64,000 nucleotides of DNA, from NCBI RefSeq assembly GCF_003795145.1, contig NZ_CP027786.1, forward strand, positions 1,054,001 through 1,118,000, given 5' to 3'. The DNA comes from Tetragenococcus koreensis (GTDB lineage: Bacteria > Bacillota > Bacilli > Lactobacillales > Enterococcaceae). Under the pieces are notes generated by a model. That model made no database searches. It worked only from the letters and a program-made list of their open reading frames with translations, and was not told the origin of the DNA. Of this stretch, positions 15,001 to 30,000 are shown one piece after another; the first letter of the stretch is position 1; each line of letters begins with the position of its first letter. Made by a program: the position numbers and the translations under genes.

Positions 15001-18000
15001 ACACCAATTGTCGTTGTTTTTTTGCTGGCTAAACCACGAGCTACCGCGTTTGGTCTATAATCAAGACGATCGATTACCTCTAAAACTTTTTTACGTGTTG
15101 CTGGTTTCACATTTGGGTTACCATTGACAACACGAGATACAGTTGCCATTGAAACATTCGCTTCACGTGCGACATCATAAATCGTAATTGTTTGTTTCTC
15201 CATATTTAAGTCTCCCTATCATTTTTTGTTTTCTGAAAACTTCATTTTCATTTCTTTTCTAGAATAGCAAATTTTTTTTAAAGATGCAACCGTTTTACAT
15301 ACTTTTCATGAAAATGCTTTTTTCTTAAGCAAATTTTAGAAATTATTTTGCAAGAGTGCTAAAATGAAAATAGACAAGATTAGAAAGAAGGCCTCTTATG
15401 AATGATGAAAAGATAAACGAACTAAGAACTTGGATGAAAGCAAATGAAACAGACCTCGCCTATATTACAGATCCGGATACTGTTGCCTATTTTACTGGAT
15501 TTGCAAGCGATCCGCATGAAAGAATTTTAGCTTTATTCTTTGCACTTGATAAAGATCCATTCTTATTTGCGCCAGCATTAGATGCACAAGCTGCCAAAGA
15601 AAGCCCGTGGGAATATGATGTTATTGGTTATCAAGACGCTCAAGACCCGTGGAAAATGATTGCTTCTGAGATTCATACTCGTTATGGCAATCCGGCTGAT
15701 ATTATCATTGAAAAATCTTCCTTAAGTTTGGATCATTTTGAAGCGTTCGCTGCTTATTTTCCTAAAACAAATTTTTCCAAAAATTTGACGCCGGTAATTG
15801 AACAAATGCAGTTACGTAAAACGCCAGAAGAAATCGACACATTAATAGAAGCGGGCTCTTGGGCTGACGTTGCTTTTGAAATCGGCTTTTCTGCTATTAA
15901 AGAAGGCGCAACAGAAGCTGAAATTATCGCTGAAATCGAATATCAACTAAAACGCAAAGGCGTTGCTAAAATGTCCTTTGATACAGAAGTTTTAGCTGGC
16001 GCCAAGGCTGCTAATCCTCACGGCACTCCTGGAGATGATCTAGTTCAAAAGAATCATTTTGTACTATTTGATTTAGGTGTCATTTGGAAAGGGTACTGTA
16101 GTGATGCAACACGAACTGTTGCTTTTAAAGAGCCTACAAAATTTCAACGAGAAATCTATGACATTGTTTTAGAAGCACAATTAGCAGCACAGGAAGCTGT
16201 TAAACCAGGCATGACAGCAAGTGGACTAGATCGGATCGCTCGTGAAGTAATTGAAAACTATGGCTATGGTGAAGCATTTAACCATCGTTTAGGTCATGGT
16301 ATTGGTACAACAATCCATGAATATCCATCTTTAGTTGCTGGTAACGACCTTGTACTTGAAGAAGGGATGTGTTTCTCAATTGAACCGGGGATTTATCTAC
16401 CAGGAGAAGTAGGTGTACGTATTGAAGATTGCGTTTACGTTACTAAAGATGGCTGTCAACCATTCACTAAAACCTCTAAAGAGTTACAAATTATTGAATA
16501 GACAAACTGAATTAAACAAATGGTAAAATAAAAAGTCAGTTCACTTTTTCTTCAAAATAGCGAGTATGATAGCTACGTTTTCAAAGATAGAAAATATTTC
16601 CAAGGTCTCAGCTTCTGAAATGGTGTTCTTGAATAAAGGAATGGCAAATCATTATCTATCTTTTTATTCTCGGAGAAAGAATCCTTAAAACGTTCTCCAT
16701 CTTTCCATTCTCGGAGAATGGTTTTACAATTCTTTCTCCGTTTTATATTATTAACATTTATATGACTGTTTAATGTTCTAACCGCAAAAACAAAAAAAGT
16801 GTTTTGTTTGCGCAATAGTTGAATGAATAAACTAATAAAAAAATCCAAGCAAAGCGATGATTTTATCGCCTTACTCGGATTTTTTGTTTAACATTTCAAT
16901 CTATAATTTTTAGGCTCTATAATTTCTAGTGTTGGTAGACAAGAATGATTTTCTTGTAGCCCATACTAGTTTTTTTATATTTTCTGAGCAAAATAGAAAA
17001 CAGACACCTTGAAAACCCGTAGAATAAAGGTACCAAACAAATATCCAAAGGAGTGTTTCAAGATGTCCATCTCTCATTATACTAAAGAAATCCTAGATAT
17101 CCTAGACTTAAATCTGACTTTTGAAGAAGATTGTTTCCAAAAAGAAGCCATTAACGGCGTCATTTGTTTTGTCTTTTATGGTCAGCTTTCTTATCGTCCA
17201 CAAGCCTGTTTTCACTGTGGCGAAGAAGATACGGCTTGTTTAATGAAATGGGGATTCAAGGAAGTGACGATTCAGCTTAACGATGTGAGTGAATACAAAA
17301 CCTTACTTAAAATGAAGAAACAACGTTTTCGTTGTAAAACTTGCGGGAAAACTTCTATCGCCGAAACCAGTGTCGCGGACCGTCATTGTTCGATCGCTCG
17401 ACGCGTCAAACTCGCCATTGCAGAAAAATTAGCTCAACCCTTGTCGATGTCAATGGTCGCCCGGTTGAAGCATGTTTCGCCGACGACAGTTTTACGTGTG
17501 CTGCATAGTTTTCAACCTAAACAGCTAACCCCAATACTTCCTTACCGGAAGTACTTTGTTTTGATGAATTTCAATCGGTCAAACGAGTTTCTGGTGCCAT
17601 GAGTTTTATTATGATGAATGGGAAAACGCGGCAACTCTTAGAGATTGTCGCTAATCGACAACTGCCTCATTTAGAAGCCTTTTTCGCTCGTTATCCTAGA
17701 GAGGAAAGAGCCAAGGTGCACTATGTCGTTTCGGATTTTTACAGTCCGTATGCTTCCTTAGTTAAAGCCCTTTTTCCTAATGCGCAGTTAGTCATTGATC
17801 GTTTCCATATGAGCCAACATATTGGGCGAGCTTTCCAACAACAACGGAAACAAGTGATGAACACCTTTAACCGTCGGCAAAAAGAATATAAGCACCTCAA
17901 AAAATATTGGAAACTTCTACAGAAAAAAGCTTGGGCACTGGATTACAAAAAACGATATTGGCGGCCTAGTTTTCGGGATCATTTAACCGAGCAAGAGATT

Positions 18001-21000
18001 GTCGACCGCTTATTAAGTTATCATTCCACGCTTAGACAAGGCTATAAAATCTATCAATCGTTCCTTTCTGCATTTCATAAGCAAGATATCGAACGTTTGG
18101 ATCAATTATTAAAAACCGATTTGTCTCAGCTTCCTGACCCGTTTCAGCCCGTAGTCAAGACCTTTCGCAAGTATCGACAAGAGATCCGGCTGGCTTTAAC
18201 GGTGCCTTACTCTAATGGTCCTTTAGAAGGTTTAAATAATCATATTAAAGTCCTAAAACGAGTCGCTTATGGTTTCCATAGCTTTGAGAACTTTCGGCAA
18301 CGGATCTTTTTATACCGAGGAAAGTATTTCCAACCCGGACCCTTACCTATACAAACTAAAAAAAGCAGCTAGACCATAGCGCCTAACTGCTTCCTTTATT
18401 TATCGAGTTTTCTTTACCAACACCAGTTGACAAAGAGCCAATTTTTATTGATCTGCTGGATTATTTTTTTCGATTTGATCTTTCAAATCTTCTACAGAAT
18501 CGTCAAAATCTTCTTTGATATCTTCATGTTCAGCAGCTAAATCAGCTTTAGCATCTTCAGTTACATCATCTGCTTGTTCTTTGGCTTCTTGAGCAATCGA
18601 GCTTCCTTCATCTGCCGCATCAGCAATGGTATCTTGCATAGCGTCTGAAGTATCTTTGACATCAATGATGATATCTTCGGCTGTATCTTGTACTTGATCA
18701 GATACATCTTCTGCAGTTGCTCTGGCATCATCTGCCATATCACTTGCTAGATCCGCATAATCTTCTGCCGCATCTGTCACTGTATCTTTGACATCTTCAG
18801 CGGTACCTTTTGTTTTATGTTTCATTGAATCAGCAAGGTCATTTGCTTGTTTGCTAAGATCTTCTGCTTTTTCTTTTGCAAGGTCGGTTAGATCGCTGCC
18901 TTTATCTTTTGCGATATCCGTATAGTCTGATGCTGCATCTAATGCATGATCAACTTGTTTTGCTACTTTATCGCGTAATTGTTTACCTGATTCAGGAGCC
19001 AATAATAAGGCTGTCACTGCAGCTGCCGTTCCGCCGACCACAGCGCCTAATAAAAATCCATCTTTTTTTCCCATAAGGATCCCTCCAATTTAATCTTCTT
19101 TATTTCGGTTAGCAAAAAACTTCATTGCAGTTTTTCCAACTTTTCCAGCAACTGTTGCTTGAGCTGTTGTTTTTCCTAGATCACTAATTCTTGAAACAAG
19201 ATTTTTTCCGGAAGCATTTAATTCTGAAATGCTAGTACTTAAATCAGCAATTGCAGTAAATAATGGATCGATAGTGGCAACTTTCTTATTAACATCTGAA
19301 AATAGTTCGTTACTTTTTGTCAGCAACCCTTCCACTTCTCGCGAAAGTAAATCTACATCTTTTGTTACTACCTCTATCGTATTATTTGCTTCTGTTATTG
19401 TTTTTTCAACAGAAGATACCGTCTTTTCAACTTTCAATAATAATTTTACCAGAAAGATGACTAGTACTGCAAACGCGATAGCGGCGATTAAGCCGGCAAT
19501 ACCTCCAGCAGTCATACCAAAACCCCTTTCTTATTTTCTTAATATATATAAGCATATCATTTTCAAAATTTTTAGACAAATAATATTCGTCCTAAAAATG
19601 AATTTTGCTTTAGGCCAACTTTTTAAATGGGTAAAGTTGATTATGTTTTACTATTTGTATCGTGAAAAAGATTAATCCTGCCGTCATTAAATACAATAAA
19701 CTATATAAAATGACATAATTTGATAAAAAGCCAACTTGGGCCACCGCACTTGGTAAATCAATAAGTGCATGTAATAGAATGCTAAGTGGGAAAAGCCAGA
19801 ATTTCTTGGTTTTATTTACTGCTACCCATACCAGTATTGATAAACAAATCTGAACTAGCAGTGCTGGGAAACGTTCAATCACGATTAAAAAGAAATCGCC
19901 TGAAGAAACATTTTGTAAAGCTTGAATGACGTTTTGCGGCAATTCTTGTGCCAGCTGTCCGTTAGGATCTTGTAGCAAAAGGCTGACTAATAGATTATTA
20001 AACAAAGAACCAACACCAATAATTAACATTTCAATCCCGCCATGCCCAAGTCCATAAGCAAGACTGGTAGCAAACGTGGGATAACTTTTCTTTAAAAGAT
20101 GAAACCCGATAAGCCTAGCCGTCTCTTCAAAGATTCCTGCGGCAAGTATACCATAAATGACATAGACAACCGGGTGATTACTACTTAATGAAGTTTGCCC
20201 TTGGGCGTTTGGTTGCAAAACAAGACTATGCAAATTCTGCTCTAATATCAAAGCAAAAATAACAAAAAATACAGCACCTACTGCTACTGGCACCATTTTT
20301 ATGCCAACTTTTCGCCGCAAAAGCCAAAACGCTCCGATAAGTAATCCGATTAAAATAATAAGTGCCGCAGCCATTGCGACAATTGTACTTATTGGTACCA
20401 TTTTATCTCCTTGATTTTAGAGAAATAAAGAATCGTTAGTGATAGCTTATTTCTCTTTTGTGTCTTTTTTGCTTTTTGTTGTTTCATTTCCTTGCTTTTT
20501 TTGATTAAGTTCACTACCGAGTTCGATAATGAATTCTGCCAAATCATCTTTAATTTGGGGATGAACCAATCCATATTCGATACTTGTTCGCATAAAACCA
20601 AATTTGTCGCCTACATCAAAACGTTTGCCTTTAAATTCTCGTGCAAATACACGTTGCGTTTTATTTAAAGTATCAATGGCATCAGTCAGTTGGATCTCAT
20701 CGCCTGCACCAGGCGCTAAATTTTCCAAAATAGAAAAGATCTCCGGTGTTAGTAAGTAACGACCAATAATTGCCAAATCACTAGGTGCCACTTCTGGCTC
20801 AGGTTTTTCAACAAAACTATTAACATTATATAGCCCTTTTTCCACCTGCCCATCAGGGTTGATGATCCCATATTTCGAAGTGTCTTCATGGGGTACTTTC
20901 ATCACCGCAATAGTTGAAGCATGTGTTTTTTCATAATCGTCTATCAATTGTTTGCTTAGTGGTACTCTATCTTCCATCAGGTCATCACCTAACATCACGA

Positions 21001-24000
21001 CAAATGGCTCATTGCCTACAAAAGCTTTTGCTTGTAAAACAGCATGACCCAGGCCTTTAGGATGTGATTGACGAATGAAATGGAGATTAACATCCGTGGT
21101 TTCTTCCACTAATTTTAATAAATCATTTTTGCCTTTTTCTTTCAAATTCATTTCTAACTCTAAGTTAGCGTCAAAATGGTCTTCAATCGGTCGTTTCCCT
21201 TTGCCTGTAACGATCAAGATATCTTCGATTCCTGAATTCAATGCTTCTTCTACAATGAATTGAATCGTTGGCTTATCCACAATAGGTAACATTTCTTTGG
21301 CCATCGCTTTAGTTGCCGGCAGAAAACGCGTACCTAGCCCTGCTGCAGGAATCACCGCTTTTCTTACTTTCATCAAAAAAGTCTCCTTTTATTAAGAAAA
21401 TTCATTTTCCACTTTACCATCACGCATCATAATATCTTTAGCTGCTTGATCGATATCTTTATCTTCATAAAGTACTCGATAAATGGTTTCTGTAATAGGC
21501 ATTTCTACTCCTAAATGTTCAGCAAGTTCCATTGCTGCTTTCGTTGTTGAAACACCTTCTACAATCATTCCCATGTTATCTAAAATGTCTTGTAACTTTT
21601 GTCCTTTTCCTAACATGTTACCAGCACGCCAGTTACGCGAATGCACACTCGTACAAGTAACGATCAAATCGCCTACGCCACTTAAACCGCTAAAGGTCAA
21701 AGGATCCGCACCCATGGCTACTCCTAAGCGGCTAATTTCTGCCAGACCTCTTGTCATAATAGCAGCTTTGGCATTATCCCCAAAGCCAAGACCGGCAATT
21801 GCACCTGATCCGATAGCAATAATGTTTTTTAAAGCAGCCCCTGTTTCAACGCCCACTACATCATTGTTGGTGTAAATGCGCAAATATTTATTCATAAAGG
21901 CTTGTTGGACATATTTTGCTGCTTCTTCATCATCACTTGCAGCTGTAATGGTTGTAATATCATGAACAGCTACTTCTTCTGCATGACTAGGGCCAGATAA
22001 AACAACGAGTCCTTTTCTTTTTTCTGCGGGAAGTTCTTCATTAATGACTTCTGAAATGCGTTTATGGGTTCCTTGTTCCAATCCTTTAGACGCATGAATA
22101 ATATAAGGTTTATTTTCAATAATAGTAGCTAATTGTTTCGCTACGCTGCGGATTGCTTTGGTAGGTACCACTAATAAAATCGCATCGGCATCTTTAACTG
22201 CCGTTTTTAAGTCTTTTTGGCCTATAATATTTTCAGGCATTTTTAAATCTGGCAAATAATGCCGATTCGTATGGTAGGTATTAATTTCATCAATTTGCGC
22301 GGGATTATCGCCCCACAAATTTACTTCATGTCCGTTCTCAGATAACACTTGTGCTAAAGCTGTCCCCCATGAACCTGGACCTAGCACGGTAATTTTTTGT
22401 TTCAAAATGAAACCTCCTTAAATTCTTTTGCAACTAACTGACTCATTCAAATTTTACCACAACCCAGCCCTTAAATCTTGCTAGATTATATATTGGTTTT
22501 CACCTTGAGTTCGATCATAATCTTTTAATCGATCGTTTTTCTTACGCCGCCAGATCAGAAGGAACCAGCCACCCAAAAACAAGACAAGTGAAAGTAATTG
22601 AGAAACGCGGATAGAACTAAACAAATATAAGCTATCCGTGCGCAATCCTTCAATGAAAAACCGACCAAAACTATACCATATCACATAACTTATCGCGACT
22701 TCTCCTTCTTTAAACAATCCTTTTTTTCTACGCAGTATAATAAGTAAAATAAAACCCAATATGCTCCAGACAGATTCGTATAAGAAAGTTGGTTGGCGAT
22801 AAGCCCCATCAATGTAGACATTTTCGATAATAAAGTTAGGAATGTGCAAGTTTTCTAAAAAACTTCTAGTCGTCTCTGGACCATAGGCTTCATGATTTAT
22901 AAAATTTCCCCAACGACCGATCCCCTGTGCAATAAGTACACTAGGCGCTGCAATATCTAAAAAAGTCCATGTTGGTATAAAATTTCTTTGGCAAAAGAAA
23001 AGTAGCCAAAGCCCCCCTGCAATTAATCCACCATATATAGCTAATCCACCGGAACGTAAATTAAATATTTGGATAGGATCATTCAAGTAGGGCCCGATAT
23101 TGAATAAAACATAGTAGAGTCGCGCACCGATAAAAGAAATTGGTAAGCCCGCCAACATAAAGTCGGTCACATCATCTTCTCTTAAACCAGCACGCACAGC
23201 TTCTCTAGAGCTGAGCCACATCGCAATGATGACGCCAGAAACAATGATGATCGCATACCAATAAATATCAATACCAAAAATTTCAAACGCCGTTCGGCTG
23301 ATTGTTCCTGTCATTTATTTGCCCCTTTTCTATAAATCAGAATTTTCTTCAATCAGACGTGTCAGCCTGTCTTCAAAAGATTTTGTTGCGTCATATCCCA
23401 TAGTTCTAGCACGGAAATTCATTGCGGCAACTTCAATGATAATTGAAAGGTTTCGACCTGTTTTAACGGGTATCCTAACTTGCGGGATTGCGACTTCGTT
23501 TAATTCAACGGTATCATCGGAAGATCCCAAGCGATCGTATTTTTTGTCTTTTTCCCAACTCTCTAAATAAACAGCCAGTTGGATTTGCATTTTTGAACGT
23601 ACCGCACTTGCGCCAAATAAATGCATCACATCAATGATACCAATTCCACGAATTTCAATTAAATGTTCAAGAATTTGTGGTGGTTCACCAATTAAAGTTA
23701 ATTCATCTTGTTTATAGATATCCACACGATCATCGGCAATTAAACGGTGACCTCTTTTAATCAATTCCAAAGCAGTTTCACTTTTTCCGATTCCACTATC
23801 GCCTTGAAGTAAAACGCCTAGTCCATATACATCAACCAGTACACCGTGTACACTTTCTCTTACCGCCAATCGACCATCCAAATAACTTGAAATTTGTCCT
23901 GATAAACGGGAAGTAGTAATTTTAGAACGTAAAATGGGCAACTGATTTTCAGTACAAGTTGTAAGCATTTCTTCTGGCACTTCTAACCCTCTCGAGATAA

Positions 24001-27000
24001 TAAAGCCTGGTGTATCTTCTGCACATAAACGACGCATGATCATCAACCGTTCTTCTGACATCATACGACGTGAAAAAGTAATTTCTTTGCTACCAAAAAG
24101 TTGTAAGCGATCATGCGAATAATAATTAAAATAGCCCGTTAATTCAAGACCAGGGCGTGAAATATCGCCTGTGATAATCTCGCGTGACAAAGCTTGCTCA
24201 TCGCCACTTACGATTTCTAAATCTAAAGCTTTGGCTAATTCACCTACTTTTACGGTTTCCGCCATTTGGTTCCCTCTTTTCTAACCATATTTTCTTTCCT
24301 ATTTTATCATTGAAAGCAAAAAGATACTAGAAAAGAAAAAATTTCTAGTATCTTCCTGTTAAATATTACACTGATTGAACATTTTTACTTATTGATAGAA
24401 CTTCATCAGCTTAACTAGAAACAATCGCCTGATTATTCTTCGCCTTCTTCTAGATAAGAAGTATCGCCAATGTTTTCTACATCTAAATCACCGTCTTGGT
24501 AATGGATTTTGGTCACGCTAGCATTTTCTAATGAATCTCCTTCATACTTATCCGTCATACCGGCTAGCATCACATTAATGGACATGCCATGACTGACAAC
24601 TAAGACATTGCCGCCACCTTCTTCACTTTGTTTTTCTGCAATTTTTTCAATCGCATCGGTCATCCGCTCTTGCACTTTATCAGCGCCTTCTGCATAACCT
24701 GATTGGTCAGCATAGTAATGTGCGTTAGCTAGCCAAGACCATTCATCTTCATTCGGTTTTCTTTCTTCGCTTTCATACTCCTCATAAGAGTCATAACCAG
24801 CTTCTTTGGCTTGATCTTCATTGACAGTTTCTAGTGATTCCCCTTCAAATTGACCTGAACCAGCTTCTCGTAAACCTTCCATTTCATGAACTTGCTCATC
24901 TTCTTGTTCTAATCCGCTTAAGACTGCATCAGCTGTATCATGTGCACGCTTCATGTCACTGGAATAGACCGACTGGAAAGTAACCTCTTCTTTTGCCAAA
25001 CCTTGACCTAAATCAACAGCTACTTCCTCCCCTTCATCGGTTAGCGGGGTATCTGACCAACCTTGAACTTTGTCTAGGTCGTTAAACATCGTTTCACCAT
25101 GCCTAGTTAAATAAATCGTCACTTCATCACTCTCTGCACCTGTACTGCTAGTTGCTGTTGTTTGTTCGCCTTGTTGCGTGCAGCCTGCAAATACTAATAA
25201 ACCCAAAACAACCACCCCAGCAAAAATCTTCTTTTTCAAATTTTTCCCTCCTTCAAATTATGAAAACGCTTGCGTTAAAAATATTACGCAAAAAAGAACC
25301 GAAAGTCAACAACAATTATCATAAAAAAGCTCCAAAAAGTCAGAAATTCAGTCTAACTTTGTGGAGCCAGTGGGTTATAAAATGGTCATTTAACTGTAAT
25401 GGGAATTGAAGTGGAAAAATAAAAAACGGACAGCTCTTCAATCAACCAATGAAAAGGAAGGAGAATAATAATTTCTTTTTAGTAAATAAAGACCATTTAT
25501 CTGAGTAAACTCTCAAATAAATGGTCCTTATTATTTCACGTATTTTCGCATATTATGATCGGTTACAATCATATTAACTACCGACATAATAATGGCCACT
25601 AACAATGAAGCGCCAAATGAAGAAAAGCCAAAATTGGCTGTTCCCACTAAGCTTGAAGTCATTTGCAACATCGCCGCATTAATCAGAAAACTGAAAAACC
25701 CTAAAGTTAAAATTGTCAAAGGTAACGATAAGAGCGTCAAAATTGGTTTAATCAAAGTGTTTAAAATTGATAAGACAAAACTCGCTAAGAGAGCTGTCAA
25801 GAAACTTTCAACATGAACCATTTGCGGCAGCAATACCGATAAGCTGATAAAGGTCAGCATATTTACGATAAGTCGCTCAAAATAGCTCACTAGAAATCAC
25901 TCCAGTCATCTTCATCCACTTTCTCCGCTTCTTTGCGTTGACGCTGCTTACTACCATGATTTGAACGATAGTAGCCTCCTCGCTTTGAGCGATTTGCTGG
26001 GATGATCAAAGCCAACACGATATATAAGAAAACAGGGGCTCCGATTCCCATCAATGAGATGAAAACGTAAATAATACGAACGATCGTTGGATCAATATTA
26101 AAGTATTCTGCAATCCCTGCTAATGTACCTGTTAATATGACGTTACTATTGGATTTTGTTAATTTCTTTTTCATACAGTCACCACCCTTAAATAATTATC
26201 CTTGTTTCTATTTTACACTTATTTACCTGAATCTTTCAAATAAATATTCCCTGTTGTAGTAGATAAATCAACTTGGGCTATAGGATCATTTTTACGACGA
26301 AAATGTAGTAGTTGATTCGTACGTTCATCCTTTTGTCGTACCACTTCATAATCAGACAAACGATTATTAATCGTACCTAAGTTCGTTTTAGCTGTCGCTT
26401 CTAATCCTAGTAGGCTAGGAAATGCTACTTTGATATTACCATTTACTGAATGAGCATCTAAACGATTTACTTTATCTTCGTTCATTGTTAGACGGATATC
26501 TCCGTTAACAATTGAGATTCCAGTATTTTGAGGAGTAGCACCCATAGTCACATTTCCATTCACTGTTTCGATAACTGAATCAATGATTTCCCCTTGTGCC
26601 ACGTTGATTGCGCCATGAACGCCTTCAATTTCTAACATAGAGGCATTAATCGAATCAATATCAATTTGACCATTCGTTGTTTTCAGATAAATATCTTTTA
26701 CATCTAATTCATTGATGTTAATAGCACCATTTAATGATTTAATCGACACATGATCATAAATACGTTTTGGCAGATTAAACACTAAATCACAGCGAATTCG
26801 TTTGTTGGGTACTTGAAAAGATAAGTGTTCCTCATCTTCAACGATTTGACTCCGTTGTTCGAACGCTTCTTCAGGTGTAGCAGCATCCATTTTGCCATAT
26901 AATTTAATTTTAGCATCAATTTTAATATCAGGCTGATCCCACATATTAAACGTCATACTCCCATTGGCAATCTTAATATCCAAGATACTGGCATCGGTTT

Positions 27001-30000
27001 GAGGAAATTCAAACGTTTTTTCGAATTTCGTCGTCGGTACACCCGGCACACGAAGGTTAATATCTTTCCATTCGACATTCTCGTTAACCGATTCTGAGAC
27101 GTTATCAAATGTTTTCTTTAAAAATTCACCTAGATGATTTCCGGCTTCGGCCATTTTACCACCGAATTGGTTCCACGTTTCCCCAGCTTGTTCTTTCCAG
27201 TCATCTGGAATATCCATTTTTTCGTTCCATTTTTCTTTCTTTTGATTCCACTGGTCTTTGCGGATCGTTTTTAACTTTTCTTCTAACCGACTACGTTCTT
27301 CATTTAGATCATTCAATGACTCTTGCAAGTCGCTCATTTCTTCTTTTAATTCTTCACGTCTTGCAATGTCTTCTTCACTTAACTCATCAAGTTCTTCTTG
27401 AGTATCAATTTGCATGACTTCTTCACGTTTTTCGGACATTTCTTCTTTAATGCCCTTGATTTCAGCATTAATTTCGTCTAATTCAGCAGACGCTTGGTTA
27501 GCGCGTGTTGCTAATTCATCTAACATTTCTTCTAAACGTTTTTTATCTGCTGCACTTTTATCATCAGTTGCTTGTCCAAATGATTCTTCTGCACTTGTTT
27601 GGTGTTCTGCTTGTTTTTGGGCATTTAATTTAGCGCCATCTTTTTGAATTTGTGCTTCATCTTTTTCTTTTGCCGCTTCTTCTAACAGGTCCAAGGCTTC
27701 TTCCGTGGAAAGTACACCCTTTTTTACTAAATCCATAATTCGTTCTCTTTCGTTCATGGAAATTGCCTCCTTAAAAAGTTTTTCCTTACATTAATATTAT
27801 GCCTTCTTTCTTGGAAAAAATCATAGGTCTTAAGTACCAAGTTTACTATTTTTTAGTTAGAAGTTCTCTACCTAAAACGGATCAATCAATTACGATATAA
27901 AAAACGGCCAAACAATAGAAAGAATGTTTGGTCGCTTTTACTACTATTTCTTTATTCATCAGGTTGTCGATTTGAATTTAACTCGGTAATCTTACCGGTA
28001 GCTAAATAAACGATCCACTCGCAAATATTAGTTACATAATCACCGATTCGTTCTAAATATTGGCCTACACTCAAATAATCAGTCCCACTAACCACGGTTT
28101 CTGGTTGGTCTTGCATTATTTTGATCGTACTAGAATAAATCTCATGGTAAAACTGATTAACCCGTTGATCCATCTTCGCAATCATTCTAGCGTCTTCTTC
28201 GTCGGTTTTGACATACGCTATTAAGACATTGTCGACCATTTTTTTAACGTAATCAGACATATCAGAAATAATTTTTTCAATTTCGGCAATCCGCGTGGTC
28301 CCTTTAACGCGAATGGTTGATTTAGCGATAGAGACTGCGTGGTCTGCCATTCGTTCTAAATCAGAACTTGCTTTCATGACCGTAATAATTGTGCGAAGAT
28401 CGGTGGTAACTGGTTGTTGCAAGGCGATCATTTCAAAACTTTTTTTCTCTAATTTCACTTCATGTTCATTTACATGTTCGTCTTTATCAATCACTTCATT
28501 TGCCAACTTTTTGTCGTGAGTAATATAAGAAGTCACTGATTTGGAGACAGCATCACTGACTAGCATCCCCATCTCATAAAATTGATTGTGTAAATTCAAT
28601 AGGTCTTCTTCAAATTGGGAACGTAACATAGCGTTTTCCACCCTTTCCATATCTATTGTATAAAATTCTAACCGAATCTACCAGAAATATAATCATCGGT
28701 TTGTTTTTCTTGTGGTTCTAAAAAGATATTTTTTGTTTTATTGAACTCAATTAAGTCGCCATTTAGAAAAAAAGCCGTCTTATCTGAAATCCGAGAAGCT
28801 TGGGACATATTATGAGTAACAATGACCATGGTGTACTTCCCTTTTAATTCTAACAAGGTATTTTCAATTTTTCCTGAAGAAACCGGATCTAGTGCACTTG
28901 TAGGCTCATCCAATAAAATAATAGCTGGATCCACCGCTAAGACACGAGCAATGCAAACACGTTGTTGTTGCCCGCCAGATAAGTTAAGAGCACTGGCGTG
29001 AAGCTTGTCTTTCACATCGTCCCATACAGAAGCCGCTTTTAAACTTTCTTCAACAATTTGATCCAGCTGCTCTTTGTCTTTAATACCTTTTAATTTTAAG
29101 CCATAAGTGATATTTTCATAAACGGAAAAAGGAAACGGATTAGGCTGTTGAAAAACCATCCCAATCTCTTTTCTTAAATCTACTATATCAGTTTTAGGTC
29201 CAAAAATATCTTGTTCTTTATAAAGAACACTACCTGTAGTTGTTACATTGGGAATCAAATCATTCATGCGGTTTAAACAACGTAAAAAAGTTGACTTTCC
29301 GCAGCCAGATGGACCAATCAATGCAGTGATTTCACCTTCATTAAGAGTGAGATTAATTCCTTTTAAAGCTTCATTTTGACCATAATAAAGATGAAGATCT
29401 TTTGTAGATATAATTGTTTCTGCCATGGGTTTGTATCCTTTCCTTTTTCTTAACCAAAATGTCCAGAGACATAGTCTTCTGTCGCTTTTATTTTTGGTCG
29501 AGTAAAGACTTTACGTGTTACATCATACTCTAATACGTTTCCTAGATAAAAGAATGCAGTATAATCACTAATACGAGCTGCTTGCTGCATGTTATGAGTC
29601 ACAATGACAACCGAATAATGTTCTTTTAGTTGTATCAACGTTTCTTCGACCGTCCCTGTTGAAATAGGATCTAAAGCACTAGCTGGTTCATCTAACAATA
29701 AAATATCGGGTTTCATCGCAATCGCTCGGGCAATACATAATCGTTGTTGTTGGCCACCAGATAAAGCTAAAGCACTTTTATGCAAAGAATCTTTGACCTG
29801 ATCCCATAAAGCAGCTTGCTTTAAGCTTGTTTCGACAATTTCATCTAGTTTCTTCTTGTCTTTTTCTCCGTGACGTTGTAGTGCAAACGTAATGTTTTCA
29901 TAAATTGATTTACTAAACGGATTAGGTTGTTGAAAAACCATCCCAATTCGCTTACGCATCTCATAAACGTCGACTTCTTTTGAATTTAAGTCTACATCTT